Positions 54,318 through 64,000 of a DNA stretch of 64,000 bases are shown piece after piece (position 1 is the stretch's first letter; the number at the start of each line of letters is the position of its first letter). This DNA is from Plotosus lineatus (taxonomy: Eukaryota; Chordata; Actinopteri; Siluriformes; Plotosidae). The notes beneath the pieces are model-generated. The model was not told the origin of the DNA and ran no database searches. It worked only from the letters and a program-made list of their open reading frames with translations. Position numbers and translations under genes: made by a program. The stretch is taken from the NCBI GenBank assembly GCA_024760905.1, contig CM045729.1, positions 82,821,050 to 82,885,049 on the forward strand. The letters run 5' to 3'.

Positions 54318-55171
54318 CATATCATCCTTCTCTATTAACATCCTCAAAGCAAACACTGCATCTGTGGTGCTCTTTCTTGGCATGAAACCAAACTGTTGTT
54401 CACAAATGCTGACCTCTTCCCTTAGTCCAGCTTCCACTATTCTTTTCCATAACTTCATCATATGGCTCATCAACTTTATCCTTCTGTAGTTGCCACAACT
54501 CTGCACATCTCCCTTGTTCTTAAAAATGGGCACAAGCACACTGCTCCTCCATTCCTCTGGCACCCCTCTCTAAGACCTTGTTGAATGTTCTTGTCAGAAA
54601 ATCTACTGCTACCTCTCCTAGACCTCCACTGGTATGTCATCAGGATCAACTGCCTTTCCACTCTTCATCCTCTTCAATGACCTCCTGACTTCACCCTTAC
54701 TAATCTTTGCTACTTCCTAGTCCTCAATGGTCACCTTTTCTACTCTTTGTTCTGTCTCCTTTTCCTCATTCATCAGCTCTTGAAAGTACTCTTTCCGTCT
54801 TCCCAGCTCACTTCTGTTATTGACTGATAACAGAAGTGAGCTTGAAAGTACTCTTTCCGTCTTCCCAGCTCACTTCTGTTATCAGTCAATACATTTCCCA
54901 CTCTGTCCTTAACCACTCTAACTTGCCGCACGTCCTTCCCTTCTCTATTTCTCTGCTGTGCCAACCTGTACAAATTATTTTCTCCCTCCTTACTGTCCAA
55001 CCTAGCATACAAGTCATCATACGCCCTCTATTTGGCCTTTGACACCACTACCTTCACCTTACACTGTGTCTCCTTATACTCCTGCTTGCTCTCTTCAGTC
55101 CTCTCAATGTCCCACTTCTTCTTAGCTAACCTCTTCCTTTGTACACACTTCTGCACTTCCTCATCCTACCA

Positions 55172-56197
55172 CCATATTCATTAAGTTTTAGAGTAGAATA
55201 GAGTAGAGTAGGGGGTGGAAATTGTTTGAGGCATGCATGGGGAGGATGCGGTAGGGGGGTTCCCTCCAGCAGGGGGTTTGGGGGGGCCATCCCCAGAAAA
55301 AAAAATTAAATTCATGTGCTCTGTGGTGCATTCTGGGCCCATATTTTTGAGAAAATCAGACAAGCTAGAAGCAAATAAAACTAAAAGTTTATATTATAAA
55401 AAATAGTATTTGTTGCAAGAATAGTAGACTTACTTCTTAAAGGAAACTTAAGTTAACGATAAAATATAATTATATTAATTATATCATATCAACAAAATAT
55501 TTATGTAATAAATAACAAAATCAATGGTTAATTTTTATGCACAAAATTATAGAATTTAGGAAAGTGAAATAATATTTTTCAGGTATATTTATAGATCTCT
55601 ACCTAATTTATGGACTCATTATTTTACTTTTTTACTTGGGGAGGGGGAGTGGTCCCTTTGGCCCCCTAATATCTGCCACTGACGCAAATTTTCTTTGTTC
55701 GAAATTAAATGTCTGAGAGACAATCTTATTTACAGTACGACCAATATGAAATAATCACACTGAGCTGCTTGTGAAACCCCGTACTGTATTAAGACCATTT
55801 TGCCAGCCATGAAAAAGGCATGGAAATAACTTGGGCTATGTTAACAAATAGATCTACATAACGCTCGTATTCAATGTAAGACCTAATGAGCATTATGTAG
55901 ATCTATTTGTTAACGTAGCCTAAGTCAAGTACATGAATTTTCATCTCTGTATCGTGTGGCGTGAATCCATTAAGAATAAGATTAGGCTAGTTTAGTTGGG
56001 GGCTAGTTTTCACTATTATCGCTCAGTGCAATCAAGAAATAATTTGTGTTTGGACATATTTCATGAGATACGGATGTTTCCGAAACCGTGGAATCATCAA
56101 TCTTGAGTCGCTTCCACAATGTATTTAATGTTGGTTGTTTAGATCTACTTCGCTTCGCCACCATGCTTGTCGGTATGACTCACATCAGTTTGGACTA
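55172..56197 (-). mobile_element. hAT-like element hAT-2, copy 2
   Basis: Inverted relative of 12425-13135. The short exon lies at about 56163-56055 on the minus strand, MVAKRSRSKQPTLNTLWKRL ... SVSHE. It has about 500 bp more than copy 1 (55450-55960), which include a terminus-like text CAGTGGCAGATATTAGGGGG (complement of 55660-55681) and a 38-bp hairpin. Confidence 0.5.
55829..55925. repeat. Hairpin: 38-bp arms, 21-bp loop
   Basis: Arms 55829-55866 and 55888-55925 match at 35 of 38 positions (GTTAACAAATAGATCTACAT shared). Confidence 0.85.
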
Positions 56198-57949
56198 TAT
56201 TTTACCAAGTATTCTCCTACGTCTCCCTGATCACATTTGCTGTGATTGTCCAGTCATCCTTAAGCACTTCCTGACCACCCAAAGCCTGTTTCAACTCCTC
56301 CTTGAAGACAACACAGCACTCTTCTTTTTTCAGCTTCCACCACTTTGTCTTCATCTTCCTCACCATCAACGTCATCCTATGTTGTTTGGCAACACTCTCA
56401 CCCACTATGACTTTGCAGTCACCGATTTCCTTCAAATTACATCACCTACACAAGATGTAGTCTACTTGTGTGCTACTACCTCCGCTTTTATAAGTCACCA
56501 TATGCTCCTGTCTCTTCTGGAAGAAAGTATTCACCACAGCCATTTCCATCCTTTTTGCAAAATCTATCAACATCTGTCCTTCTGTGTTCCTGTCCTGTAT
56601 ACCAAACCTGCCCACCACTTCCTCGTCCCCTCTGTTGCCTACATGTCCATTGAAGTCTGCACTAATGACCACTCTTTCACCTCTGGGGTACTCTGCATCA
56701 CTTCATCGAACTCACTCCAGAATCTCTTCTTCTCTTCTAGCTCACATCCTGCTTGTGAGGCATAAGCACTAACAACATTGAACATCACGCCTTAAATTTC
56801 TACCTTGAGACTCATCACTCCGTCTGAACCTCTTTTCACTTCTCGAACATTCCTGACCAACCCCTCCTTCAAGATTACTCCTAGTACATTTCTTTTCCCA
56901 TCCACACCATGATGAAACAGCTTAAACCTTGCTCCTAAGCTACTAGCCTCGCTACCTTTCCACTTGGTCACCTGAACACACAGTATGTCCACCTTCCTCC
57001 TCTGCATCATGTCAGCCAGCTCTCTAGCTTTTCCTGTCATAGTTCCAACATTCAAAGTCCCTACTCTCATTCCTAGACTCAAGCTTGTCCTCTTCTCTCT
57101 CCACCTATGGACACGCCTCCCGCCTCTCCTTCTTCGACCAACAGTAGTCCAATTTCCACCAGCACCCTGTTGGTTAGCAGCACTAATGGTAGTCGTTGTT
57201 AACCCGGGTCTCGACCGATCCGGTATGGAGGTAATATTGATGCTTAGCATATCAAGTCTGGCATTGGTTTTACGTCGGATGCCCTCCCTGGCACAACCCT
57301 CTACATTTATCCAGGCTTGGGACTGGCATGAGAGAGAACACTGGCTTGTGCCCCTCTCACGGCTGCGTTTTTGGCACTCCACCTTATCTGATGCTAACAG
57401 AGCTCGCTGATTTGCTGGAGTGGCATTCAAAACGCGGGTGGTTGTTGACAATATTCAGTACGTTTTTGCTGAAAAAAACTCATGTGGCTCATCACCGTAG
57501 TTGGGGTGTGATGTCTTTAAATCACGCCTGAATTTATTTGGGTTCGTGCTCTCCGCTGCCAATGTTTTAAGACACAGTAAACACAGCGGTCTTTCCTCGT
57601 TTCTCACCGTAGCACAGTGAAGCCGAGTCCTGCATCCGCTTCATCATACCTCCTCGACTGAGCTTTCAGGAGACTTTCGTTTCTCTCACTGTCTCCGTCT
57701 CTCTTTCCCTCCCTGTTAAAAATTTCCATGGTGGGTTTATTAACTTCACTTTTCATTTTACCTCTGGGCACACTCTGACAGTGAGGAAGCCACTGCCACC
57801 TGCTGTAGTGGGTGTACAATTACACTTTATTCTAATACAGAAAAAAAAAGCATGTTCCCTGGGGTCACACCCCCCCATCACATCGCACCCCCGGCATTGC
57901 ACCCCCCCAGGGTGGCGCGCCAGACTATTTGAGAACCACTGCTTTAAGG

Positions 57950-59240
57950 TCACCTGATGTGACCATTCCTGTCAAGTGGCTATTCTCTTCTAACCCTCCC
58001 ATACAACCACACAGGGCACATTTGTAAAGTATTTGTGATAAAATTATCACATCCACACAATCATCACTTCTTGACAGTAATTTGTGCAATTGCTTGAAAC
58101 TATCATTTATGATGTTCCCTCCTTGTTTGTCCACCCAGTTCAGAAGGATGGATGGATACAAGAAGGGTTCTAGCAGTACCAAACACTCATCATTTCTTAA
58201 TTTTGGACATTACTATGCTGCCACACACTGATAAAGTCTTCGAATTTTTTTGCGTCTATGTACTGACTGTGTCTGTATAAAACTTTACCTTTGGAATCTT
58301 TTGACAGTCCCTTGCAACCCATAGTTGTTTGATGATTTCAGTTATACTTAAATGGTAAATTGTCATTTTTGTGATGCAGTAGAAAGAGAAATGACCTCTC
58401 AAAGTGACTTTGGAATTTTTTATTTCTGTATCCTTCAAAAAAACATTGTACATACCAAATTTGAGGTTCATGGCTGTATTTATAACCTTTTAAAAATGGA
58501 ACGAGGAAAAAATAGGATTTAGAGAACCCTTATTTTAAAAATATCTTCAAAATTATTTGGAATTAAATAAAAATATTTTGCTCATGTTTATCATGCATAT
58601 GTAGGTACTTCCAAAAAAATTATAAAAATTCGAGTCAGTGACCTGGGAAGAGCCTGGTGATTTTGTATGTGACGACCATAAATATAGCCAGACATTTTTT
58701 TTTTGTGTGTGTGTGTGTCTTTATTTCACGCTGCAAAGCAACCCAGTGTAAATATGTTGAAAGGGTGATTATTTTCTATTCGCACTGTAGAAGTGTCTCT
58801 CAGCAAGTGATAAACATTTAAACAGTGATAAACCTTTTCCCACGATCCCTTACATTTCCGCAGGAGACTGTGTGTTTGTGAAACTGCATTCCAGTGAAAA
58901 TGAGAATTCAGTACTCACTGGGGTTGAAGAACACCTCAGGAGTGCTTAGTGTCATTGCGGTGGCAAAGTATCTTGATTTTTTTAATTCAACTGAACCAGG
59001 TAGTGCATTATAATAACACATATTTTTGACTCCCTGTGTACAAATGTAGACATCTGGGATTACAGAAAATTTTTCAATGCAAAAAAAACAACAACAACAA
59101 CAAAAAATAAACACAACTTGATGCTACGCTACTTTAAACATTTATATGAAAAAGAACAAAAACAAAACAGTAATCCTGAGATCCAATATGGCGGCCACTC
59201 AGGAAACCCTCAGTGTTAATCACCAGGAAAAGCCAAAAAG
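57950..59240. other. Upstream intergenic sequence, no feature seen
   Basis: AT-rich; a short GT run at 58703-58719 and an AAC run near 59090. No gene recognised. Confidence 0.35.
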
Positions 59241-59249
59241 TCCTCAATA

Positions 59250-59592
59250 CAGGGCAGTGGTGGCCTAAGGGTAGGGTGCGAGATTACTTATCCGAAGAAT
59301 GGGGGTTCGTGCCCCACTATCACTGGGTTCCTCACTGATGTCCCCCCAGTGCAGCCTACTGGGTTATCGAAGGCTGGCCATGTCCCTCACTGTCTGTGGC
59401 GAGAGATTCGTGTAAAAGAACCATTGCTGTCTTTTGTAAAGACTTGAAGCATGTTTCTGCCCTGCGATGGCCTGGCGAGCTGTCCAGGGTGTACCTCACT
59501 CTCACCTGGAGTTGGCTAGGATGAGCGCCAGCCTCCCTGTAACCCTAATTAGGATTAAGCAGTGAATAAAATTAATTAAGAAAATGAATGAA
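59250..59592 (+). mobile_element. SINE S1 with L2-type tail, nearly full length
   Basis: Head GTGGTGGCCTAAGGGTAGGG and B box GGGGGTTCGTGCCCCACT, body CAGCCTACTGGGTTATCGAA, then GATGGCCTGGCGAGCTGTCC and AATTAGGATTAAGCAG. The best copy with this tail. Confidence 0.8.
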
Positions 59593-59667
59593 CAAGTCCC
59601 GAATACCCCAGTATAAAAAATAGTGCTGAATCTTAACATAGCACTTTTATTTCCTCTTTAGAACCAT

Positions 59668-60035
59668 CGTGGTGGCCTGGTGGTGTAGAGATCAGCACGT
59701 CTTCCTCAATTAGGTCCTGTGTTTGATTCCCAACCTGGGTGTTTCTATATAGAGTTTTCATGTTCTCCCCATGCTTGTGTGACTTTGGTACTCCAGTTTC
59801 CTCCCACAGTCCATAAACATGCACAGTAGGTGAACCGGCTGTTCCAAATCTCCCCTCAGTGTGAGTTTGAGTCTGACTGGCTATATGAGTGTTGGCTCTG
59901 AAAGGGCTGGTGAGCAGTTCATGGTTTACCCCACCCTCACCCAGAGTTAGTTAAGATAGCCACTACCTTATAAAGTGTAATTAAGTATTAAGTAGAAAAT
60001 GAATGAATGGATGAATGAATGAATGGGCCTATCGC
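59668..60035 (+). mobile_element. SINE S2, full length
   Basis: Head GGTGGCCTGGTGGTGTAGAG, B-box region TGTTTGATTCCCAACC, body CATGTTCTCCCCATGCTTGT, L2-type end AGAAAATGAATGAATGG. It shows the head-to-tail order of the family. Confidence 0.7.
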
Positions 60036-60264
60036 GTTCTACTGTAAAGGTGTTTCAGAATCAAGCCAAGTGGAACGGTTGTGTTAAGGTATTGAGTTTT
60101 GGTGGTTGTATCATTTCTTCCATCCTCCCCTAACAAGTGACCTAAAAGGAAATGAAGGGTGCTGATACTTTTATGTATCATAAATGGGAATGTGCAAACC
60201 CTCAAGATCCTTACTAAAACTATGCTAAAGCTTCAGGCATGATCATTTTTGAAGAAAACATTAA

Positions 60265-60266
<2 letters not shown>

Positions 60267-60307
<41 letters not shown>

Positions 60308-60308
60308 G
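60267..60308. repeat. (ATT)n microsatellite
   Basis: A pure ATT run, then GTT units. Confidence 0.9.
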
Positions 60309-60439
60309 TTGTTGCTGTTGTTGTTGGTGGTGCTGATATTATTTGAGTATCACTGATGATTAGAAACAATAGCAACAGGAACCTGTGGTACACTTGCGAT
60401 ATTTTATTTCATCAAGTCAAAAGACTGCCACCATGTGTA

Positions 60440-60475
<36 letters not shown>

Positions 60476-60592
60476 GCATCAAGGACAGTCTCTTTTTGTG
60501 TGTCGTGTGTGAGATCAGTAGGAGACTCTCTCTCTCTCTCTCTCTCTCTCTCCACTCATCCATGCTCCCACTTGTTTCTCCTCCTTTCCATC

Positions 60593-60721
60593 ATGCAGTC
60601 TCTTATCTCACCGCTCTGCAAAGCCATTTTAATCGGACTCTTTATCTTCGTCATCCTCCTTATCCTATATGTCATACTATGGTACATCTGCAGGGACATC
60701 GACTGTGAGCACGGCATCTGA
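60593..60721 (+). CDS. Predicted 42-residue single-pass membrane micropeptide
   Basis: The frame encodes MQSLISPLCKAILIGLFIFV ILLILYVILWYICRDIDCEH GI and a TGA. Residues 11-32 form a strongly hydrophobic helix; Cys9 and Cys33 flank it; the C-terminus is acidic (RDIDCEH). There is an A at -3 of the ATG. The sequence does not overlap any repeat I recognise. A polypyrimidine tract and CAG directly precede codon 3, and a GTAATA donor follows the stop, so it might instead be an internal exon. I do not recognise the family; it does not match sarcolipin, phospholamban, myoregulin or DWORF as I remember them. Confidence 0.45.
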   Translation: MQSLISPLCKAILIGLFIFVILLILYVILWYICRDIDCEHGI

Positions 60722-60724
60722 GCA

Positions 60725-61110
60725 GGTAATAAGGTGACGCTAATGCACGGGGAGAAAGTTTCTGAAGCGATGATGCTGAGATGGAGGGATTGGGACCGTG
60801 TTTGTTTCGAGTCATGTGTGTAATATCTGTAGGCTATTTAAACTTTATACTTGTTCCACGGTTATTAGAGAGATGGCGTCGGTGTTGGCGGTGGAGGAAG
60901 TGGGCCAGGAGGAGTCCTCTAGGGAGAATTCACTCATTCACCTCTCAGATTGATTTGTTTTCACTCCAGATGCAGCATGTTGGGAAAACTAGGATAAATT
61001 AAGATGGACAAACGCCCGAGGCAGAGAGAGATGAGATCACACACACAACCACGTGGTGCATTTGAATATGTTAATAAAACACCTGGTAAACATCAGTGAA
61101 ACCACAGTTA
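60725..61110. other. No gene seen
   Basis: Could include a 3' UTR or intron of the micropeptide unit. No polyadenylation signal was chosen. Confidence 0.3.
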
Positions 61111-61114
61111 GCCT

Positions 61115-61492
61115 AAATTATTCATTCATTCATTTGGTAAACCCTTTAATCCTCCTCAGGTTGCAGGAGCCTATCTCAGCTGAGTCTGTGCGAAGGTGGG
61201 ATACACCCTGAACAGCTCAATAGGTCATCTCACGCCAGCACACAACCATTTGCACACACTCATACCTAGGGGCAATATCGAACAGCCAATTAGCTTGATG
61301 TGCCTGTCTCTGGACTTTTGGAGGAAACCAGAGTACCTGGAGGAAACCCACACGGAGTGAACATACAAACTCCACACAGAGTCTGCCATGTAACACCCAT
61401 TCCCGAGCAATACCCACTGCCGAGCAACACCCATTGCTCTAAATGACCTTCTGGCTGTGAGGTGGACGTACTGACCACTACACCACCATGCC
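61115..61492 (-). mobile_element. SINE S2, nearly full length
   Basis: Tail complement at left (CCTTTAATCCTCCTCAGG), GGAGGAAACCAGAGTACCTG, and the head complement CTGACCACTACACCACCATG at right. Confidence 0.75.
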
Positions 61493-61494
61493 GC

Positions 61495-62010
61495 CTGGTT
61501 TAATTATTTAATAGGATTTATGGAGCCTTCATTTGTGGACTTCCTCCATGAGAATACCGAACTCGCAGCTCACAGGTGAGATGAGGATAATAAATGGCCG
61601 ATGTGATGGCAGAAATCATATCAAACCTCCTCCTGCTAGTAAGAACAGTCAGTGAGAGGATCCTCTGGAGTTAGGAGCTCTCATAAAGGTATGTGATCTG
61701 ATGGAGTTAGTAGTTCATATGGATGTAAAACAAAGGGTTGGAAGATCTTCTAGACTTTAAGGGGTCTTCTAGGTTTAGAAGATCTGGTGATTTTAGGAGA
61801 AGGGGTTAAGAAATCTTATAGAATTCAGAGATGTTTTCAGAGGGTTCGAAGATCTTATTGAGTCAATGGATCTGATGGAGTTAGGAGATCTTAGGGGCAT
61901 AAAATATTTTATAGGTTAGATCTCATCTATGAAATTTCATATGGTTAGGACATCTTATGCATTAGAAAATCTTGTGGTGTTACAAAATACTTATGGGTTT
62001 GGAGATCCTT
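61495..62010. other. No gene seen; irregular GGAGTTAGGAGATCT-type motif
   Basis: Between 61660 and 62000 a motif of the type GATCTTAT...GGAGTTAGAAGATCT recurs loosely every 40-60 bp, an old diverged tandem array. Confidence 0.4.
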
Positions 62011-62012
62011 TG

Positions 62013-62255
62013 TAATGGTGCCCGAGCCATCTCAACTGGCTGCTCTCATCGCGGAGGAGCAGTGGTTCTACTCCAAGCTCCTCCCGATGGTTGAGCTTCT
62101 CACTCTAAGAGCCCCATCACCCTGCAACGGAAGCGAAATTCAGCTGCTTGTATCCGCGATCTTGTTCATTTGTCACTACCAATGCTCGTGACCATAGGTG
62201 AGGGTTGGAATGAAGAACAACTGGTAAATTGAGAGCATTGCTTTGCTTACCATTG
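62013..62255 (-). mobile_element. LINE-B fragment B6
   Basis: Matches the C-terminal coding of B2 on the minus strand (complement of CATCGCGGAGGAGCAGTGGT; TGACCATAGGTGAGGGTTGG). Confidence 0.7.
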
Positions 62256-62347
62256 GCCAGGAGGTAGCTGAATGTTTCCCATACTTCCTGTTTGTCACAG
62301 ACATGAAGGAGAGTTGACTGTTGGGTTGTTTAAAGATTGGATCATAA

Positions 62348-62490
62348 GTCCCTACTCTCAGTCCTAGACTCATGCATTTCCTTTTCTCTCTGCCTACGGA
62401 CACGCCTCCCACTTCTGCTTCTTCGACCACAGTAGTCCAATTTCCACCAGCACGGATGGCAGTTAACCTGGTACTCGACTGATCCGGTAT
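62348..62490 (-). mobile_element. RTE 5' fragment R11
   Basis: Minus-strand leader and start of endonuclease (CMSLGLRVGTYDP), complement of ACTGATCCGGTAT at right. 3' parts are missing. Confidence 0.7.
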
Positions 62491-62639
62491 ATTATTCTTA
62501 TTTTTGTTTCGCATTTTTATAAGTCGCATTGGCATTTTATATGTGGCATTACCCCCCCCACACACACACACAGATGCATTACAGGACAAAAATATACAAA
62601 AACAAAACAAAATAACTAAGACCTGCATGTACTGCTTTC

Positions 62640-62703
62640 TCTCCCTCTCTTGCACACACACACACAGTACACGCACTCTCTCTCTCTCTCTCTCTGTTTC
62701 TCA

Positions 62704-62752
<49 letters not shown>

Positions 62753-62803
62753 CCTCCCCCTCTCTCTCTCTCTCACTCTCTCTCTCTCTCTCTCTCTCTC
62801 TCA
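62640..62803. repeat. Compound (CT)n/(CA)n microsatellite
   Basis: Alternating CT and CA runs, directly before the Tx1 element. Confidence 0.9.
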
Positions 62804-62939
62804 GTGCATGCTGGGAGTGTGTGTGAGTGTGCTCGGAGTGTGCTTGTGTGCAGAGAGTCCTTTTTTCTCTTTTTTCTGTGTATTTTTCTATTTTCTCTTA
62901 TTTTCATTCTCAGTTTTGTTTATTTTTCCTCTTTAGTTT

Positions 62940-64000
62940 TTCTGTGGTGAGTGTGGTGGCGACAGAGGTGGAGGTGAGCACTTGTGCTCAGCACAATGGG
63001 AAAATGTCGGCTGGCTCCGGACTGGAGAAGCTGACTCGCTGGCAGGCAATTAAAATGGTCTCGACAGTCGGTTGCGCGGTGGAAGACTGTGTTCTAGCTG
63101 TCGGTTAACTAGTCGGGTTCGAAAGCGCGAGATCCACGTCCAGGATGAACAGCGCAATGGTTATGTGGACAGCGTTGAGAAAGTGAACCAAGTTGTAGAG
63201 AGCGGGGTTGTGCTTCAGGGAAGTTTCACTCCCGTTCTCTCACTGGTTAATCCCACCAAACGTGTTACTATTCCGAACGTGCCGTTGTTTGTGCGTAATG
63301 AGATTCTGGAGAGGGAGTTTGTCACCGATTCGAATGATATCTTTAAATTGTAAGTCCCCGCACCTGAAGCATGTTGTTTCCTTCAGACGGCAGACGATGA
63401 TGATTCTTAAAAGCCCCGAGAAGCTGAATTTGGCCTTGAAATTTAAAGTTGACAACTTTAAACTTTAAACCACAGGCACAGAGAAACTGATGTTTTTAAG
63501 CGCCCTGGATGATGTGATCCAGAGGTGCGGTCGGGATGAGTACCTGTTAATCGGGTGGGGGGGGATTTTAACTGTACTGAAAATCAGCTTTTATACCAGA
63601 ATCACCCTGAACCACACACTGCCTTGCAAAGGACGTTAAGAAAACTTGTCGAGCTGCACAAACTTTTAGACGTCTGGAGAAATTTTTATGGCTTCGGCCG
63701 ACAGTACATCCGGCTCCACTCAAGGGATGGACTCCTGTCCATGGCCAGGCTCGACAAGTTTTATTGTTTTAAACACCATTTTAATGTTTTTAAGAACTGC
63801 TCGATTGTGCCGGTGGGATTCTCAGACCATTCTTTGGTCGAGTGCTATGTTCTAATCAATAATATCAGATGTTGAAGTGCGTACTGGCACTTCAACACAG
63901 CACTCCTATCTGACCACGGTTTTAGGAAAGCTTTTACTGTTTTTAGGGAAAGTTTTAGACAAAGAGTGATTTTAGTTCTTTGCAGCAGTGGTGGGACGTC
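62940..64000 (+). mobile_element. Tx1-clade LINE, internally deleted, runs off the window
   Basis: ORF1 begins at about 63004 (MSAGSGLEKLTRWQAIKMVS) and continues through frame changes with GSFTPVLSLVNPTKRVTIPN and HLKHVVSFRRQTMMILKSPE. The zinc-knuckle end of ORF1 and the start of ORF2 are missing. At about 63545 the endonuclease appears (GGDFNCTENQ, RLDKFYCFKHHFNVFKNCSI, FSDHSLVECY, with the catalytic SDH). It is a non-autonomous or damaged copy; its 3' part lies beyond the window. Confidence 0.8.

Larger units (their letters stand above)
52925..57380 (-). mobile_element. RTE LINE copy R9/R10, interrupted twice
   Basis: Minus-strand RTE in three parts: 3' tail and C-terminus (52925-53472), linker to RT start (54318-55171), and endonuclease with leader (56198-57380, e.g. 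LGMRVGTLNVGTMTGKAREL, RKVDILCVQVTKWKGSEASS). The first gap holds LINE-B copy B5 in place of about 530 bp of RT palm. The second holds hAT-2. Order and orientation fit a single original copy. Dead. Confidence 0.8.
52204..57941 (-). mobile_element. hAT transposon hAT-1 with 8-bp target duplication, interior mostly LINEs
   Basis: The left end reads CAGTGCTTCTCAATTATTTT, and the complement of the right end CAGTGGTTCTCAAATAGTCT. CTTTAAGG is present on both sides (52196-52203 and 57942-57949), a perfect hAT-type 8-bp duplication. At the right end, minus strand 57756-57604, a first exon encodes MKSEVNKPTMEIF ... SRRYDEADAGLGFTVL and ends at a donor CG/GTGAGA; the (R)YDE...LGFT text is typical of the start of hAT transposases. 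The rest of the transposase is gone. The space holds an RTE, a LINE-B and hAT-2. Confidence 0.85.

Noticed and set aside
60781..61002. A 73-residue basic ORF downstream of the micropeptide
   Set aside because: Trp/Arg-rich composition from GC-rich sequence, no conserved feature and no support for translation.

Overview
The window is vertebrate nuclear DNA, most probably from a teleost fish; an otophysan such as a catfish or characin is possible but not proven. The reasons are a ten-exon vertebrate sulfatase gene with large introns, long CA/TA/CT/ATT microsatellites, and many fish-type mobile elements: RTE, CR1/L2-like and Tx1 LINEs, Tc1, Tigger, hAT and Harbinger transposons, and tRNA-derived SINEs. 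There are no bacterial operons and no CRISPR array.

The one confidently intact protein-coding gene is on the minus strand from 51428 down to 19801. It is an arylsulfatase of the steroid-sulfatase cluster (STS/ARSD/ARSE/ARSF/ARSH type). I assembled ten coding exons by hand. All splice phases agree and they give 1713 nt, or 570 residues. Nine sulfatase active-site positions are present, including the Cys in CTPSR that becomes formylglycine, and there are two membrane helices. Intron 8 only joins in frame as a GC-AG intron. A second possible coding unit is a 42-residue single-pass membrane micropeptide on the plus strand at 60593-60721.

Nearly everything else is transposon debris. Positions 1-3016 hold Tigger-like fragments and a LINE (family B) broken by another LINE (family C). 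Positions 3340-7920 hold two tail-to-tail RTE LINEs, one split by a TA-flanked DNA transposon. Positions 8330-13960 hold a SINE cluster with a large palindrome, then an inverted RTE duplication around a hAT-like element. Positions 14000-19730 are sparse, with SINEs and an old Tc1-like relic. The sulfatase introns (20124-51408) contain RTE copies, three Tigger-like elements, two nearly full-length Tc1 elements, a Harbinger relic, a fold-back element, a 2.9 kb LINE-B with target-site duplication, and a relic of a LINE with a restriction-like endonuclease. Upstream of the gene, 52204-57941 is a hAT transposon with a perfect 8-bp target duplication whose interior is now mostly LINE sequence. The right edge holds SINEs and an internally deleted Tx1 LINE that runs off the window.

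I do not see a new multi-gene system. The most interesting signals concern element biology: one SINE head joined to two different LINE tails, a SINE whose body combines both ends of the local RTE, deletion-derivative RTE and Tigger subfamilies, nested insertions with readable target duplications, and several short intact ORFs inside non-autonomous elements.
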